From: Opitutia bacterium
GTDB lineage: Bacteria; Verrucomicrobiota; Verrucomicrobiia; Opitutales; UBA953
Assembly: GCA_947456525.1 (NCBI GenBank)
Contig: CANGRI010000005.1
Location: 1-38,908 of the forward strand
Length of the DNA: 38,908 nucleotides
Direction of reading: 5' to 3'
The notes beneath the pieces were generated by a model. It was not told where the DNA came from, did not search any database, and saw nothing but the letters and a program-made list of their open reading frames with translations. Both the position numbers and the translations under genes were made by a program. Below are positions 9,539 through 17,691 of this stretch, in pieces (position 1 is the stretch's first letter; each line of letters begins with the position of its first letter).

Positions 9539-12500
9539 TCAGCGGGAGGTGACGGCGGCGTCGCTCGCCAGGATCGTCGAGCAGACAAGGGTGAGTGCGG
9601 CGAGGGAAGGGTCGGCGGGCATCTTGGGGAGCACCGAAGTTGCTTCGACGGCAGGCTTCTTCTTGGCCTTGGCCTCAGGCTTTGCATCCGGCTTAGGTGT
9701 CGTCGTGGTTAACTGCGGAGGGTTGGCCTTCTGGGTCGCGTAGAGTTCCTTCAATGCGGCCAGCTCGGACGGACGCGGCTCGCGGGTGCACACGTGGCGG
9801 AAGGCGGCGACGATCTGCGCCGAGACGTCGGGTGCCCCTTTGCTGACCTTGATGGCGAGGTTTTTGGCGGCTTCGACGAACCCAGGGTTGTTCAAGAGCA
9901 CCAGCGCCTGGAGAGGCGTGTTGGTGTTCAGGCGCTTGGGCTGGCAGACTTCGCGGGAGCCGGCATCGAAGATCAGCATGTTATCCGGCGGGGCCGTCCG
10001 CTTACGGTAGGTGTAAAGACTGCGACGGTTAGCGGATTCCTGGACGCTCTCGCCGCCGACTTTCTCTACAAGCGTGCCCGCGGCGAGCAAAGCCTGGTCA
10101 CGGACCATCTCGGCCGTGAGCCGCAGGACCGGACCGCGTGCGAGCAACTTGTTCGAAGGATCCTTTTCGCGTGCTTCGGCCGTAGGCGTCGAAGACTGTC
10201 TGAACGTCGAACTCAGGACGAAACGCCGGAGCAAAGCCTTGGTGTTCCAGCCGCTTTTGACGAAATCGACCGCGAGCGTGTCGAGCAGCTCGGGGTGGGA
10301 AGGCAGGTCTCCCTGCATGCCCAGGTTCTCGCTGGTCGCGACGAGCCCCGCGCCAAAGACCTGAGCCCAGAGTCGGTTGACGATCACGCGCGAGGTGAGC
10401 GGGTGTTTCGGGTCTGTGAGCCATCTGGCAAGTCCCAGGCGGTTCTTCGGCAGGGACTCATCCCAAGGGTGGATACGCGTCGGGACTCCGGGTTCGCACG
10501 GCTTGGTCAGGTCTGGCTTGTCGTATTCGCCTCGGGTAAGCACGAAGCTCTTCGGAGCCAGGTCGGAATGCTCCATCGCGAAGAACGCCGGAGCGGATTC
10601 CTGATGGGCGGCCAGGGCTCGCCGGGAATCCTGCAGGCGCGACCAAGCCTGCGCGTAGGCAGGGTCGGCGCGAAGACGCGAATGTTCGGCTAAGACGCCT
10701 GCGGGGAGGGTCGCGAAGTCGATGCCGTGCAGCGTCGCCACTTCGGCGGCCGTGAGGGCCGTCCTCCAGAGCTGGATTTCATCGATGGAGCCGTTGCGGA
10801 AGCCGGCATCACGGGAGCGGGAGCCGATTTCGAGCGAGTTGTCCCGCGGCTTCGCGTTGAGCGTATCCCGGACGACGGTCGTCTTCGCTTCGCGCCCGTC
10901 GACGTAAACGTGCAGGCCTGCGGCCTTCGATGAGCCGTCGTAGGTGACGGTCACACGCTGCCACGCACCGACGGGCAGTTCGTCCCGGGTCTCGATGGAC
11001 GCGGCGCTGTTCGGCCAGAGATGGATCATGCTCCAGCGGAGTTTACCGTGGTCGACGAGCAACTCGACTCCCGTGGCATCGCCGTCGCCGGTGTAGAATC
11101 CGGTGGAATGGATGACCGTGGCGCGGGCGTTCTTCTCGCCCAGGCGTAGGAAGGCGGAGAAGGTGAACGCATCGAAACGTCCGAGCTGCTTGAACTCCGG
11201 GAGGATGAATCCCGCATCGCCGTCGAACTTCACCGCGTTGCCCTTCACGCCAGGCACGAGTTGGAGGTCTTCCGGAGAACCACGGCGTTCGAATTTCGCC
11301 GGCTTGCCGCCGGCGACCGAGTTATCGACGCCTGACTTGGTGAACGCCTCCAACGGGAAATGGGCGACCGGGGCCGGCACCGTGACGGATGCGGGCGGCC
11401 CGCTGGGCGTGAGGTCGGCCAGAGCTGTTTCCGCGGCCGTGACGGCGCTTCGCAGGGACGACTCCGTCCGTCGGTCGGCCTCGGACTTATAAAGACGAAC
11501 AAAAGGCGGGGGGACTTCGCCATGATAGGACAGGAGGCCGTTTTCGTTCTGGTCGCCGAACATCGCCGCCATCGAGTAGTAGTCGCGCTGCGAGATCGGA
11601 TCGTACTTATGGTCATGGCAGCGCGAGCACTCCATGGTCAGTCCCATGAAGCCGTAACTGGCGGTGATGACCCGGTCATTGATGCCGTCTTGGCGGAATT
11701 CCTCGGCGATCGAGCCCCCCTCGAAAGTCATGCGATGAAGTCGGTTATAAGCCGTCGCCACCCGCTGGTCCTGGGTCGGATTCGGCAGCAAGTCGCCGGC
11801 CAGCTGCTCGGTCAGGAACTGGTCGTAGGGCTTGTTCTCGTTGAACGCCTTCAGCACCCAGTCGCGCCAGGGCCAGGCGAACATCGGCTTGTCCCCCGTG
11901 TAGCCCCAGGTGTCGGCATAACGGGAAAGGTCCATCCACCCGACGGCCAGATGCTCACCGTAACGTGGCGAGCCGAGCATCGCGTCGACGCGCTTCTCAT
12001 AAGCATCCGCGGACTTGTCGGCGAGGAACGCGTCGACCTCGGCAGTGGTCGGCGGCAGGCCGGTCAGGGCAAACGACGCACGACGGAGCAGGGTGGTGCG
12101 GTCGGCTTCGGCGGAAGGCTTGAGCCCAGCTTGGGCGGCCTTGGCGTAGATGAAGGTATCCAGCGGGTCCTTCGCCCATGCGGTGTCGGCGATGGCGGGC
12201 GACGGATAGGCGCGAGGGGGGACGAACGCCCAGTGCGGATCATATTTGGCTCCCTGCTTGATCCAACGGTTGAGGACATCTTTTTCAGCGGCCGAGAGGG
12301 GGCGATGCAACTCGGGCGGGGGCATGATTTCTTCGGGGTCCTGCGAGGCGATACGCTTCGCCATCGCGCTTTTCTCGAGGTCGCCGGGGACGATCGCGAC
12401 GTCTCCGCTCTTCAGCTTCTTCGTGGCGCCGGCCAAATCATCCAGTCTCAGACCTGCCTTTCGGCCTTTGTTCGCATCCGGTCCATGGCATCCGTAACAG

Positions 12501-12610
12501 CGATCGGAAAGGATCGGACGCACCTCCCGATTGAAGTCCACGCTCGCATCATCTGCCCACGCACGCGTTGCGGCCAGGATGACCAAGAAGGGGAGTGCGC
12601 GGACACGCAT
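9539..12610 (-). CDS. PSD1 and planctomycete cytochrome C domain protein with LamG-like insert
   Basis: The ATG at 12610 gives 1023 residues with a signal peptide (MRVRALPFLVILAATRAWA); the track start adds 24 unlikely residues. Domain order is PSCyt1 with a heme c site CYGCH near residue 38, PSCyt2/DUF1549 (LTGLPPTTAEVDAFL, then LTMECSRCHDHKYDP with a second CxxCH), a LamG/concanavalin-like segment in the middle (SIDEIQLWRTALTAAEVATL) and PSD1/DUF1553 (LTSRVIVNRLWAQVFGAGLV, NTPLQALVLLNNP). A Lys/Pro-rich stretch (KPDAKPEAKAKKKPA) interrupts the C-terminal end before the conserved LVCSTIL. It is probably a periplasmic redox protein acting with the DUF1501 partner. It is the first gene of the minus-strand operon. 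Confidence 0.94.
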   Translation of the reverse strand: MRVRALPFLVILAATRAWADDASVDFNREVRPILSDRCYGCHGPDANKGRKAGLRLDDLAGATKKLKSGDVAIVPGDLEKSAMAKRIASQDPEEIMPPPELHRPLSAAEKDVLNRWIKQGAKYDPHWAFVPPRAYPSPAIADTAWAKDPLDTFIYAKAAQAGLKPSAEADRTTLLRRASFALTGLPPTTAEVDAFLADKSADAYEKRVDAMLGSPRYGEHLAVGWMDLSRYADTWGYTGDKPMFAWPWRDWVLKAFNENKPYDQFLTEQLAGDLLPNPTQDQRVATAYNRLHRMTFEGGSIAEEFRQDGINDRVITASYGFMGLTMECSRCHDHKYDPISQRDYYSMAAMFGDQNENGLLSYHGEVPPPFVRLYKSEADRRTESSLRSAVTAAETALADLTPSGPPASVTVPAPVAHFPLEAFTKSGVDNSVAGGKPAKFERRGSPEDLQLVPGVKGNAVKFDGDAGFILPEFKQLGRFDAFTFSAFLRLGEKNARATVIHSTGFYTGDGDATGVELLVDHGKLRWSMIHLWPNSAASIETRDELPVGAWQRVTVTYDGSSKAAGLHVYVDGREAKTTVVRDTLNAKPRDNSLEIGSRSRDAGFRNGSIDEIQLWRTALTAAEVATLHGIDFATLPAGVLAEHSRLRADPAYAQAWSRLQDSRRALAAHQESAPAFFAMEHSDLAPKSFVLTRGEYDKPDLTKPCEPGVPTRIHPWDESLPKNRLGLARWLTDPKHPLTSRVIVNRLWAQVFGAGLVATSENLGMQGDLPSHPELLDTLAVDFVKSGWNTKALLRRFVLSSTFRQSSTPTAEAREKDPSNKLLARGPVLRLTAEMVRDQALLAAGTLVEKVGGESVQESANRRSLYTYRKRTAPPDNMLIFDAGSREVCQPKRLNTNTPLQALVLLNNPGFVEAAKNLAIKVSKGAPDVSAQIVAAFRHVCTREPRPSELAALKELYATQKANPPQLTTTTPKPDAKPEAKAKKKPAVEATSVLPKMPADPSLAALTLVCSTILASDAAVTSR

Positions 12611-12890
12611 GTGGAAGTGACACTCAACTTCCGCGCAGGGTTCCTGTCGAACGGCGAATCCTGGATGAGTGCCTTTCCCCATCTCATTTCCCCTCTTTTA
12701 CCCCTCTTTGACTTAACTTGATTTGCTCGCTCGAACCCTTTCGGTCGTATGTCCGGCGAGACTGGGCTGCTAACATATCGTTATTCTTTGCCCTTTTCCT
12801 TTTAATGACTGATTTAATCATATCTATCATAAAAGAAGGATTTCGATCATTTGACCTTGCCAAAACATTCATGAAAGACCCAATAAGCCC
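12611..12890. promoter_or_regulatory. Divergent intergenic region between the PSD1 operon and glmM
   Basis: This 280-base region separates two divergent transcription units and must hold both promoters. It is clearly more AT-rich than the coding DNA around it, especially 12775-12870. On the glmM side there are AT-rich hexamers (TATCAT near 12824, TTGACC near 12849) and a small palindrome TGATTTAATCA, but no convincing -35/-10 pair. On the PSD1 side the leader has a purine-rich tract with three GGGG runs. The 62-residue minus-strand ORF here lacks coding signs and is ignored. Confidence 0.45.
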
Positions 12891-14246
12891 ATGACGACGA
12901 AGCTATTCGGTACGGACGGCATCCGTGGCAAGGCGAACGAATACCCGATCACTCCTGAGATCGCTTTGCGCATCGGACAGGCGATTTCCCGAGTCCTGCG
13001 TTCCAGCGGAGCCAATCATAACCGTGTCATTATCGGCAAGGACACCCGAATCTCGGGATACATGCTCGAGACCGCCTTGACCAGCGGACTCGTGTCGAGC
13101 GGGATGGATGTCTTCCTGGTCGGCCCGATGCCCACTCCGGCTGTCGCGCATCTCACCAAATCGATGGGCTGCGGAGCCGGCATCATGCTGACGGCTTCGC
13201 ATAATCCTTACGAAGACAACGGCCTGAAGATCTTCGGTCCTGACGGCTATAAGCTTTCGGACGACCTCGAAGCCCTCGTCGAGCAGGAGGTCTTGTACGA
13301 CGTAAAGGCCAATGGCGTCACCGGCGACAAGATCGGCAAGGCCTATCGCATCGACGATGCCCGCGGACGATACATCGAGTTCGTGAAGCAGAGCCTCGGC
13401 AACGCGCACCTCGACGGCATGAAGATCGTCGTCGATTGCGGCCATGGCGCGGGCTACCTGCTGGCTCCACTCATCTTCAAGGAACTCGGCGCCAAGGTCG
13501 TCAAGCTGGGCGTCGAACCGGATGGCATCAACATCAACGCCGGAGTCGGCGCGCTCTATCCCGAATTCGCCGGCAAGGTCGTCAAGGAGCAGGGCGCTGA
13601 TGTCGGCATCTCGCTGGACGGAGACGCCGATCGCGTGATCTTCTCGGATGCCAGCGGCGCGACCGTCTCGGGCGACCGCATCCTCGCGATGTCCGCTCTG
13701 GCGCTGAAGGAGGAGGGCAAGCTTTCGGGCAACACGATGGTCTGCACGGTGATGTCCAATCTCGGCCTCCATGAGGCCATGCGCAAAGCCGGCATCGGCG
13801 TCGTGACCACCGCCGTGAGCGACCGTCATGTCATCGAAGCCCTCCGCAAGGGCGGCTATTCCTTCGGCGGCGAAAACTCCGGCCACCTCATCTTCGCCGA
13901 CTACGCCTCCACCGGGGACGGCATCCTCAGCGCGCTCCAGGTCCTGCGTTTCATGCGGAAGAAGGGCGCCACGCTCGCCGACCTTGCGGCCGGCATGCGC
14001 GAGTACCCTCAGGCTTTGGTCAACCTCAAGGTGAAGGCACGGGTGCCGCTCGTGCAGCTCAACACCCTGCAGGAATCGATTCGCAAGGCTGACGCCAGCT
14101 TCGGCAACGCGGGACGTCATCTCATCCGTTATTCGGGCACCGAGAACAAACTTCGCATCCTCGTCGAGCATCAGGATCAGGCCGAAGTCGACCGTTGGTC
14201 CCTGGTGTTCCGTCAGGCGGTCGAGGCTGATTTCGAGAACCTCTAA
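12891..14246 (+). CDS. glmM: Phosphoglucosamine mutase
   Basis: The 451-residue product converts glucosamine-6-phosphate to glucosamine-1-phosphate in the cytoplasm on the way to UDP-GlcNAc, peptidoglycan and LPS. It opens with KLFGTDGIRGKAN and has the phosphoserine loop MLTASHNPYEDNGLKIF with the catalytic Ser103. The metal-binding loop SLDGDADRVIF, the sugar-binding GGENSGHLIF and the phosphate-binding RYSGTENKLRILVE follow. These are all the marks of the bacterial GlmM group of the alpha-D-phosphohexomutase family, and length is normal (about 445). The next gene begins one base after its stop and glmS follows, so the three amino-sugar genes form one operon. Confidence 0.97.
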   Translation: MTTKLFGTDGIRGKANEYPITPEIALRIGQAISRVLRSSGANHNRVIIGKDTRISGYMLETALTSGLVSSGMDVFLVGPMPTPAVAHLTKSMGCGAGIMLTASHNPYEDNGLKIFGPDGYKLSDDLEALVEQEVLYDVKANGVTGDKIGKAYRIDDARGRYIEFVKQSLGNAHLDGMKIVVDCGHGAGYLLAPLIFKELGAKVVKLGVEPDGININAGVGALYPEFAGKVVKEQGADVGISLDGDADRVIFSDASGATVSGDRILAMSALALKEEGKLSGNTMVCTVMSNLGLHEAMRKAGIGVVTTAVSDRHVIEALRKGGYSFGGENSGHLIFADYASTGDGILSALQVLRFMRKKGATLADLAAGMREYPQALVNLKVKARVPLVQLNTLQESIRKADASFGNAGRHLIRYSGTENKLRILVEHQDQAEVDRWSLVFRQAVEADFENL

Positions 14247-14247
14247 G

Positions 14248-15132
14248 ATGGCGACCTTCCACCTTCCTGCCGCGGGCGATGCTCCCGGGTGTCATCCGCT
14301 GACCGTCACGCGCTCATTGGCCGACTTCCCTCTGGGTAACGTAACCCTTCGCCGGCATCAGCAGGCGGCGCTCATCGCCGCGGGTCTGTCCGAGGTCCCT
14401 GGCCCTGCGGCGGACCTGCAGGTCAATCCAGCCGCTTGGTTCGCGCCGGCCGAGCTCGCCACATTCGTGGCGGACTCATCCTACGCCTCGATGGTGCAGG
14501 AGGATGGCACGGTGCTTCTCCGTCGCCAGGTAGGCTCACGCGAGCTACGCGTGACGCAATCTTACGCCATCGCCTATAGCTGGGATCTCCTCCGCGCCAA
14601 CGCCGAGGCCATGACCGCCCGTAAAACATACGCCATGGATTCCGGGGCGCACGCCTCGCTGTACGTCGACGGTCGACTGCAGGTAGGCAAGGGAACCAAG
14701 ATCCTGCCGGGCGTCGTCATCGAAGGGGACGTCATCATCGGCGACAACTGCAAGGTGGGCCCTAACTGCTATATCCGCGGCTCGACCGCGATCGGTGACA
14801 AGTGCCATGTCGGCCAGGCCGTCGAGATCAAGAATTCGATCCTGCTTTCAGGCACGAACGTCGGGCACCTCTCTTACCTCGGTGACTCGATCCTCGGGGA
14901 GAAGGTCAACTTCGGCGCAGGCACGATCACCTCTAATCTGCGCCACGACGGCGGGACGCATCGTAGCCCCGTCGAAGGCCGCATGGTCGACACCGGTCGC
15001 CGCAAGCTCGGCGCCATCGTCGGCGACGGGGTCCACACCGGCATCCATACGTCCCTCTATCCCGGCCGTAAGCTCTGGCCCAAGACCATCACCTTGCCAG
15101 GCGCCATCGTCGACAAGGACATCCTTTCCTGA
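14248..15132 (+). CDS. GlmU-like left-handed beta-helix acetyltransferase without uridylyltransferase half
   Basis: The 294-residue protein has a short N-terminal part with HPLTVTRSLADFPLGNVTLR, resembling the very start of NTP_transf_4/GlmU-like nucleotidyltransferases, but lacks room for a whole Rossmann nucleotidyltransferase domain. From about residue 140 it is a hexapeptide-repeat left-handed beta-helix. Residues matching the acetyl-transfer centre of E. coli GlmU are visible: Lys195, His207 and Tyr210 in GHLSYLGD, Asn221 in VNFGAGT, Asn230 and Lys253. The GAGTITSNLR and DTGRRKLGAIVGD stretches look closer to archaeal-type bifunctional enzymes. Between glmM and glmS, the obvious role is acetylation of glucosamine-1-phosphate. 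The uridylyl step would need another protein. Confidence 0.82.
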   Translation: MATFHLPAAGDAPGCHPLTVTRSLADFPLGNVTLRRHQQAALIAAGLSEVPGPAADLQVNPAAWFAPAELATFVADSSYASMVQEDGTVLLRRQVGSRELRVTQSYAIAYSWDLLRANAEAMTARKTYAMDSGAHASLYVDGRLQVGKGTKILPGVVIEGDVIIGDNCKVGPNCYIRGSTAIGDKCHVGQAVEIKNSILLSGTNVGHLSYLGDSILGEKVNFGAGTITSNLRHDGGTHRSPVEGRMVDTGRRKLGAIVGDGVHTGIHTSLYPGRKLWPKTITLPGAIVDKDILS

Positions 15133-15134
15133 CC

Positions 15135-16973
15135 ATGTGCGGCATCATCGGCTATGTCGGTCGCTCCGCGGCCACTCCCGTCCTCCTCGGCGGACTTCGA
15201 CGTCTGGAGTATCGCGGATATGATTCCGCCGGCCTCTCGGTCCAGGATGGCAAAGGTCTCCTGACCTTGCGCGCGGTCGGCAAGGTCGCCCGTCTGGCCG
15301 ACAAGGTCCGCGCCGATTGGCCCGAGTCCCTTCAGGCCCGTTGCACCGTCGGCATCGCCCACACGCGTTGGGCGACCCACGGCGCGCCCACCGAAGCCAA
15401 TGCCCATCCTCATGCGGATGCCAGCGGCAAGATCCGCCTGGTTCATAACGGGATCATCGAGAACTACCGCGTCATCCGCGCCAAGCTGGAGGCCAAGGGA
15501 CATGTCTTTTCCTCCGAGACCGACACCGAAGCGGTCGCCCGGCTGGTCGGTGAATATTACAAAGGGGACCTCCGCAAGGCCGTCATCTCCGCGCTCCGTC
15601 AGGTCGAGGGCGCCTATGGTATCGCCGTCATCTCCGCGGACGAACCAGGACGCATCGTCGTAGCCCGCAAAGGCAGCCCGCTTGTCATCGGCGTCGGCGA
15701 AGGGGAGTGCCTCGTGGCTTCCGACCCCTCGGCGCTGATCTCGCATACCCGACGTGTCATCTACCTCGACGATGGCGACGTCGCGCTGGTCACCGCCGAC
15801 ACCGTCGACATCACCGACCTCAACCACGCCCCGATGGACCGCGATGTCGCCGAACTGGAATTCGAGGCAGGGGCCGTCGAGAAGGGAGGCTTCGAGCACT
15901 TCATGCTCAAGGAGATCCATGAGCAGCCCGAATCCGTCCGCAACGCCCTGCGCGGTCGGCTCGACCTCCTCAACGGCACCGCGGTCCTTTCCGGCATGGG
16001 CGCCACCGCCCGTGAGCTCAGCGACCTCCAGCGCATCGTCATGGTCGGCTGCGGGACGTCGCTCCATGCCGGCATGGTCGGCGACTTCGCCTTCGAAGAC
16101 CTGGCGGCCATCCAGGCCGAAGTCCAGCAGGCGGCGGAGTTCCGTTACCGCAATCCTTTGGTCGACGGTCGCGACCTCGTCGTCGCCATCTCCCAATCTG
16201 GCGAGACCGCCGACACCTTGGCCGCGGTACGCGAGGCCAAGGAGAAGGGCGCCATGGTCATGGGGCTTGTCAACGTCGTCGGTTCGACCATCGCCCGCGA
16301 GGCCGGCCGAGGCGTCTACCTGCATGCCGGCCCCGAGATCTCCGTCGCCTCGACCAAGGCCTTCACCGGCCAGGTCGCCGTGCTCTTGCTGATGGCGTTG
16401 AAACTGGGCCGAGGACGCCGCCTATCCCGCGAGCGTGGCCTTGCCTTGGCTTCCGAGATCGCCCGCTTGCCTGAACTCATCGAAGCCGTCCTGAAGCAGG
16501 ACGCCGCCATCGCCAAGGTCGCCGAAAGCATGGTCAAGCACGAGCATGCCTTCTTCCTCGGTCGCGGCCCGATGTATCCCGTGGCCCTCGAAGGCGCGCT
16601 CAAGCTCAAGGAGATCTCCTACATCCACGCCGAGGGATACCATGCCGCCGAACTCAAGCATGGCCCCATCGCCTTGCTGACGCCGGGCATGCCGGTGGTC
16701 GTCCTCGCGAACCGATCCCCGGTCGTCGACAAGACCTTGGGCAACGCCGAGGAGTGCAAGGCCCGCGGCGCGCGCATCATCGCCGTCGTCACCGAGGGCG
16801 GCCCCGAAGCGGCGATCGCCGACGAGGTCATCCGGATCCCCGACTGCGATCCTTTGGTCGCCACGATTCCCGCGGCCGTCGCATTGCAGCTGCTTTCCTA
16901 CCACGTGGCCCGCCTGCGAGGTTGCCCGATCGATCAGCCGCGCAACTTGGCGAAGTCCGTGACCGTGGAGTAA
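15135..16973 (+). CDS. glmS: Glutamine--fructose-6-phosphate aminotransferase (isomerizing)
   Basis: The 612-residue enzyme makes glucosamine-6-phosphate from fructose-6-phosphate and glutamine, the committed step of amino-sugar synthesis. The N-terminal MCGIIGYVG provides the Cys that acts as glutaminase nucleophile after Met removal. AHTRWATHGAPTEANAHPH and VHNGIIENY are the class II amidotransferase blocks. Two SIS domains follow (VGCGTSLHAG with ISQSGETADT, and FFLGRGPMYPVALEGALKLKEISY), and the conserved end reads DQPRNLAKSVTVE. It starts two bases after the acetyltransferase stop. No glmS ribozyme-like element is visible upstream, and the packing leaves no space for one. The call is firm. 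Confidence 0.98.
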   Translation: MCGIIGYVGRSAATPVLLGGLRRLEYRGYDSAGLSVQDGKGLLTLRAVGKVARLADKVRADWPESLQARCTVGIAHTRWATHGAPTEANAHPHADASGKIRLVHNGIIENYRVIRAKLEAKGHVFSSETDTEAVARLVGEYYKGDLRKAVISALRQVEGAYGIAVISADEPGRIVVARKGSPLVIGVGEGECLVASDPSALISHTRRVIYLDDGDVALVTADTVDITDLNHAPMDRDVAELEFEAGAVEKGGFEHFMLKEIHEQPESVRNALRGRLDLLNGTAVLSGMGATARELSDLQRIVMVGCGTSLHAGMVGDFAFEDLAAIQAEVQQAAEFRYRNPLVDGRDLVVAISQSGETADTLAAVREAKEKGAMVMGLVNVVGSTIAREAGRGVYLHAGPEISVASTKAFTGQVAVLLLMALKLGRGRRLSRERGLALASEIARLPELIEAVLKQDAAIAKVAESMVKHEHAFFLGRGPMYPVALEGALKLKEISYIHAEGYHAAELKHGPIALLTPGMPVVVLANRSPVVDKTLGNAEECKARGARIIAVVTEGGPEAAIADEVIRIPDCDPLVATIPAAVALQLLSYHVARLRGCPIDQPRNLAKSVTVE

Positions 16974-16980
16974 AGGGAAA

Positions 16981-17027
16981 GCCTCAGCGATACACCCCAG
17001 ACCCTTGCCGTTGCTCGGGACTGAGGC
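16981..17027 (+). other. Possible long-loop hairpin after glmS
   Basis: GCCTCAG (16981-16987) and CTGAGGC (17021-17027) are perfect 7-base complements separated by 33 bases, in the gap between glmS and the zinc-ribbon gene. There is no T-run after the stem, so it is not a standard intrinsic terminator. It may be a leader structure for the small gene or chance. Confidence 0.25.
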
Positions 17028-17047
17028 ACGGCCTTGCTCGAGGAGCC

Positions 17048-17371
17048 ATGAATCAGCCCTCGAAGAAGAAATGCCGTTGCTGCCATAAGACCAAGACCAT
17101 GGATATGTTCCATCGGCTCGAAGGCACGGCCGCGATCCATCCGTTCTGCCGTCCTTGCCTGGGCGCAGCCGCCCGCCGCCGCTCGACCCTGAGGGGGGCG
17201 CGTCGGACTGAGACGACCCGTGCCTGCGCCCAGTGCGACCAGCAGCTGCCCGTGCAGATGTTCCACTGGCTGAGGGCCTCCGGCAGCTACCACAGCTATT
17301 GCCGCCCCTGCCATGCGGCGTACATGGCCGAACGCTACCGTCGCCTCCAGGGCGATCGGCGACGTGCTTGA
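17048..17371 (+). CDS. Small protein with two duplicated CxxC zinc-ribbon units
   Basis: The ORF track shows a longer frame that runs through glmS, but the real gene probably begins at the ATG at 17048. An AGGAG motif lies six to seven bases upstream. It encodes 107 residues made of two similar halves. Each has a CxxC pair, a short K/Q-rich link, a MFHRL or MFHWL motif, and a second CRPC pair (CRCC...CRPC and CAQC...CRPC). Eight Cys in two groups of four suggest two zinc sites, like the zinc-ribbon heads found on some HNH nucleases. No nuclease motif is present. The protein is basic and Arg-rich, so nucleic-acid binding is a reasonable guess; the true function is unknown. Confidence 0.65.
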   Translation: MNQPSKKKCRCCHKTKTMDMFHRLEGTAAIHPFCRPCLGAAARRRSTLRGARRTETTRACAQCDQQLPVQMFHWLRASGSYHSYCRPCHAAYMAERYRRLQGDRRRA

Positions 17372-17384
17372 AAGGGTTTCCCGC

Positions 17385-17459
<75 letters not shown>

Positions 17460-17522
17460 AGACAGCGGGATGGGAATGAGTGCAAGACGCGGGCAGGATT
17501 TCAAGAGCAAATGCACTTAAAT

Positions 17523-17542
17523 CGGCAGAGAGTTTCCTGCCG
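17523..17542 (-). terminator. Weak hairpin between the two tRNA-Lys genes
   Basis: A 6-base stem, CGGCAG with CTGCCG, closes an 8-base loop downstream of tRNA-Lys(UUU) on the minus strand. It is followed by ATTT rather than a clear U-run. It may help end or process the upstream tRNA transcript, but the support is thin. Confidence 0.3.
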
Positions 17543-17563
17543 GGGCAAAGAGGGTGTTCGGAG

Positions 17564-17635
17564 TGGCCAGACCGGGACTCGAACCCGGAACCAATTGATT
17601 AAAAGTCAACTGCTCTACCATTGAGCTATCTGGCC
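17564..17635 (-). tRNA. tRNA-Lys(UUU)
   Basis: The minus strand gives the acceptor stem GGCCAGA/TCTGGCC, the same D-arm and anticodon stem as its neighbour, and loop CTTTTAA, so the anticodon is TTT (plus-strand 17601-17603). The T-arm is CCGGG/CCCGG with loop TTCGAGT. Discriminator A is followed by CTC, so the CCA end is not encoded, unlike the CUU gene. It lies 56 bases after the methyltransferase gene on the same strand. Confidence 0.95.
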
Positions 17636-17691
17636 TGCCGAACGAGTCGATTACGACACGCCCGAAGGGAGGGGTAAAGAAAAATTGAACC

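Noticed and set aside
12684-12872. 62-residue minus-strand ORF in the glmM/PSD1 intergenic region
   Set aside because: It lies in AT-rich promoter DNA, is Lys/Arg-rich without a family pattern, and has no convincing ribosome site.
12903-14171. 422-residue minus-strand ORF antisense to glmM
   Set aside because: glmM shows all its catalytic motifs; the antisense frame lacks any family pattern.
15133-15134. Search for a glmS ribozyme before glmS
   Set aside because: Only two bases separate glmS from the preceding gene, so there is no leader to hold one.
15057-16325. 422-residue minus-strand ORF antisense to glmS
   Set aside because: A shadow of the GC-rich glmS frame with Asp/Gly-rich filler sequence.
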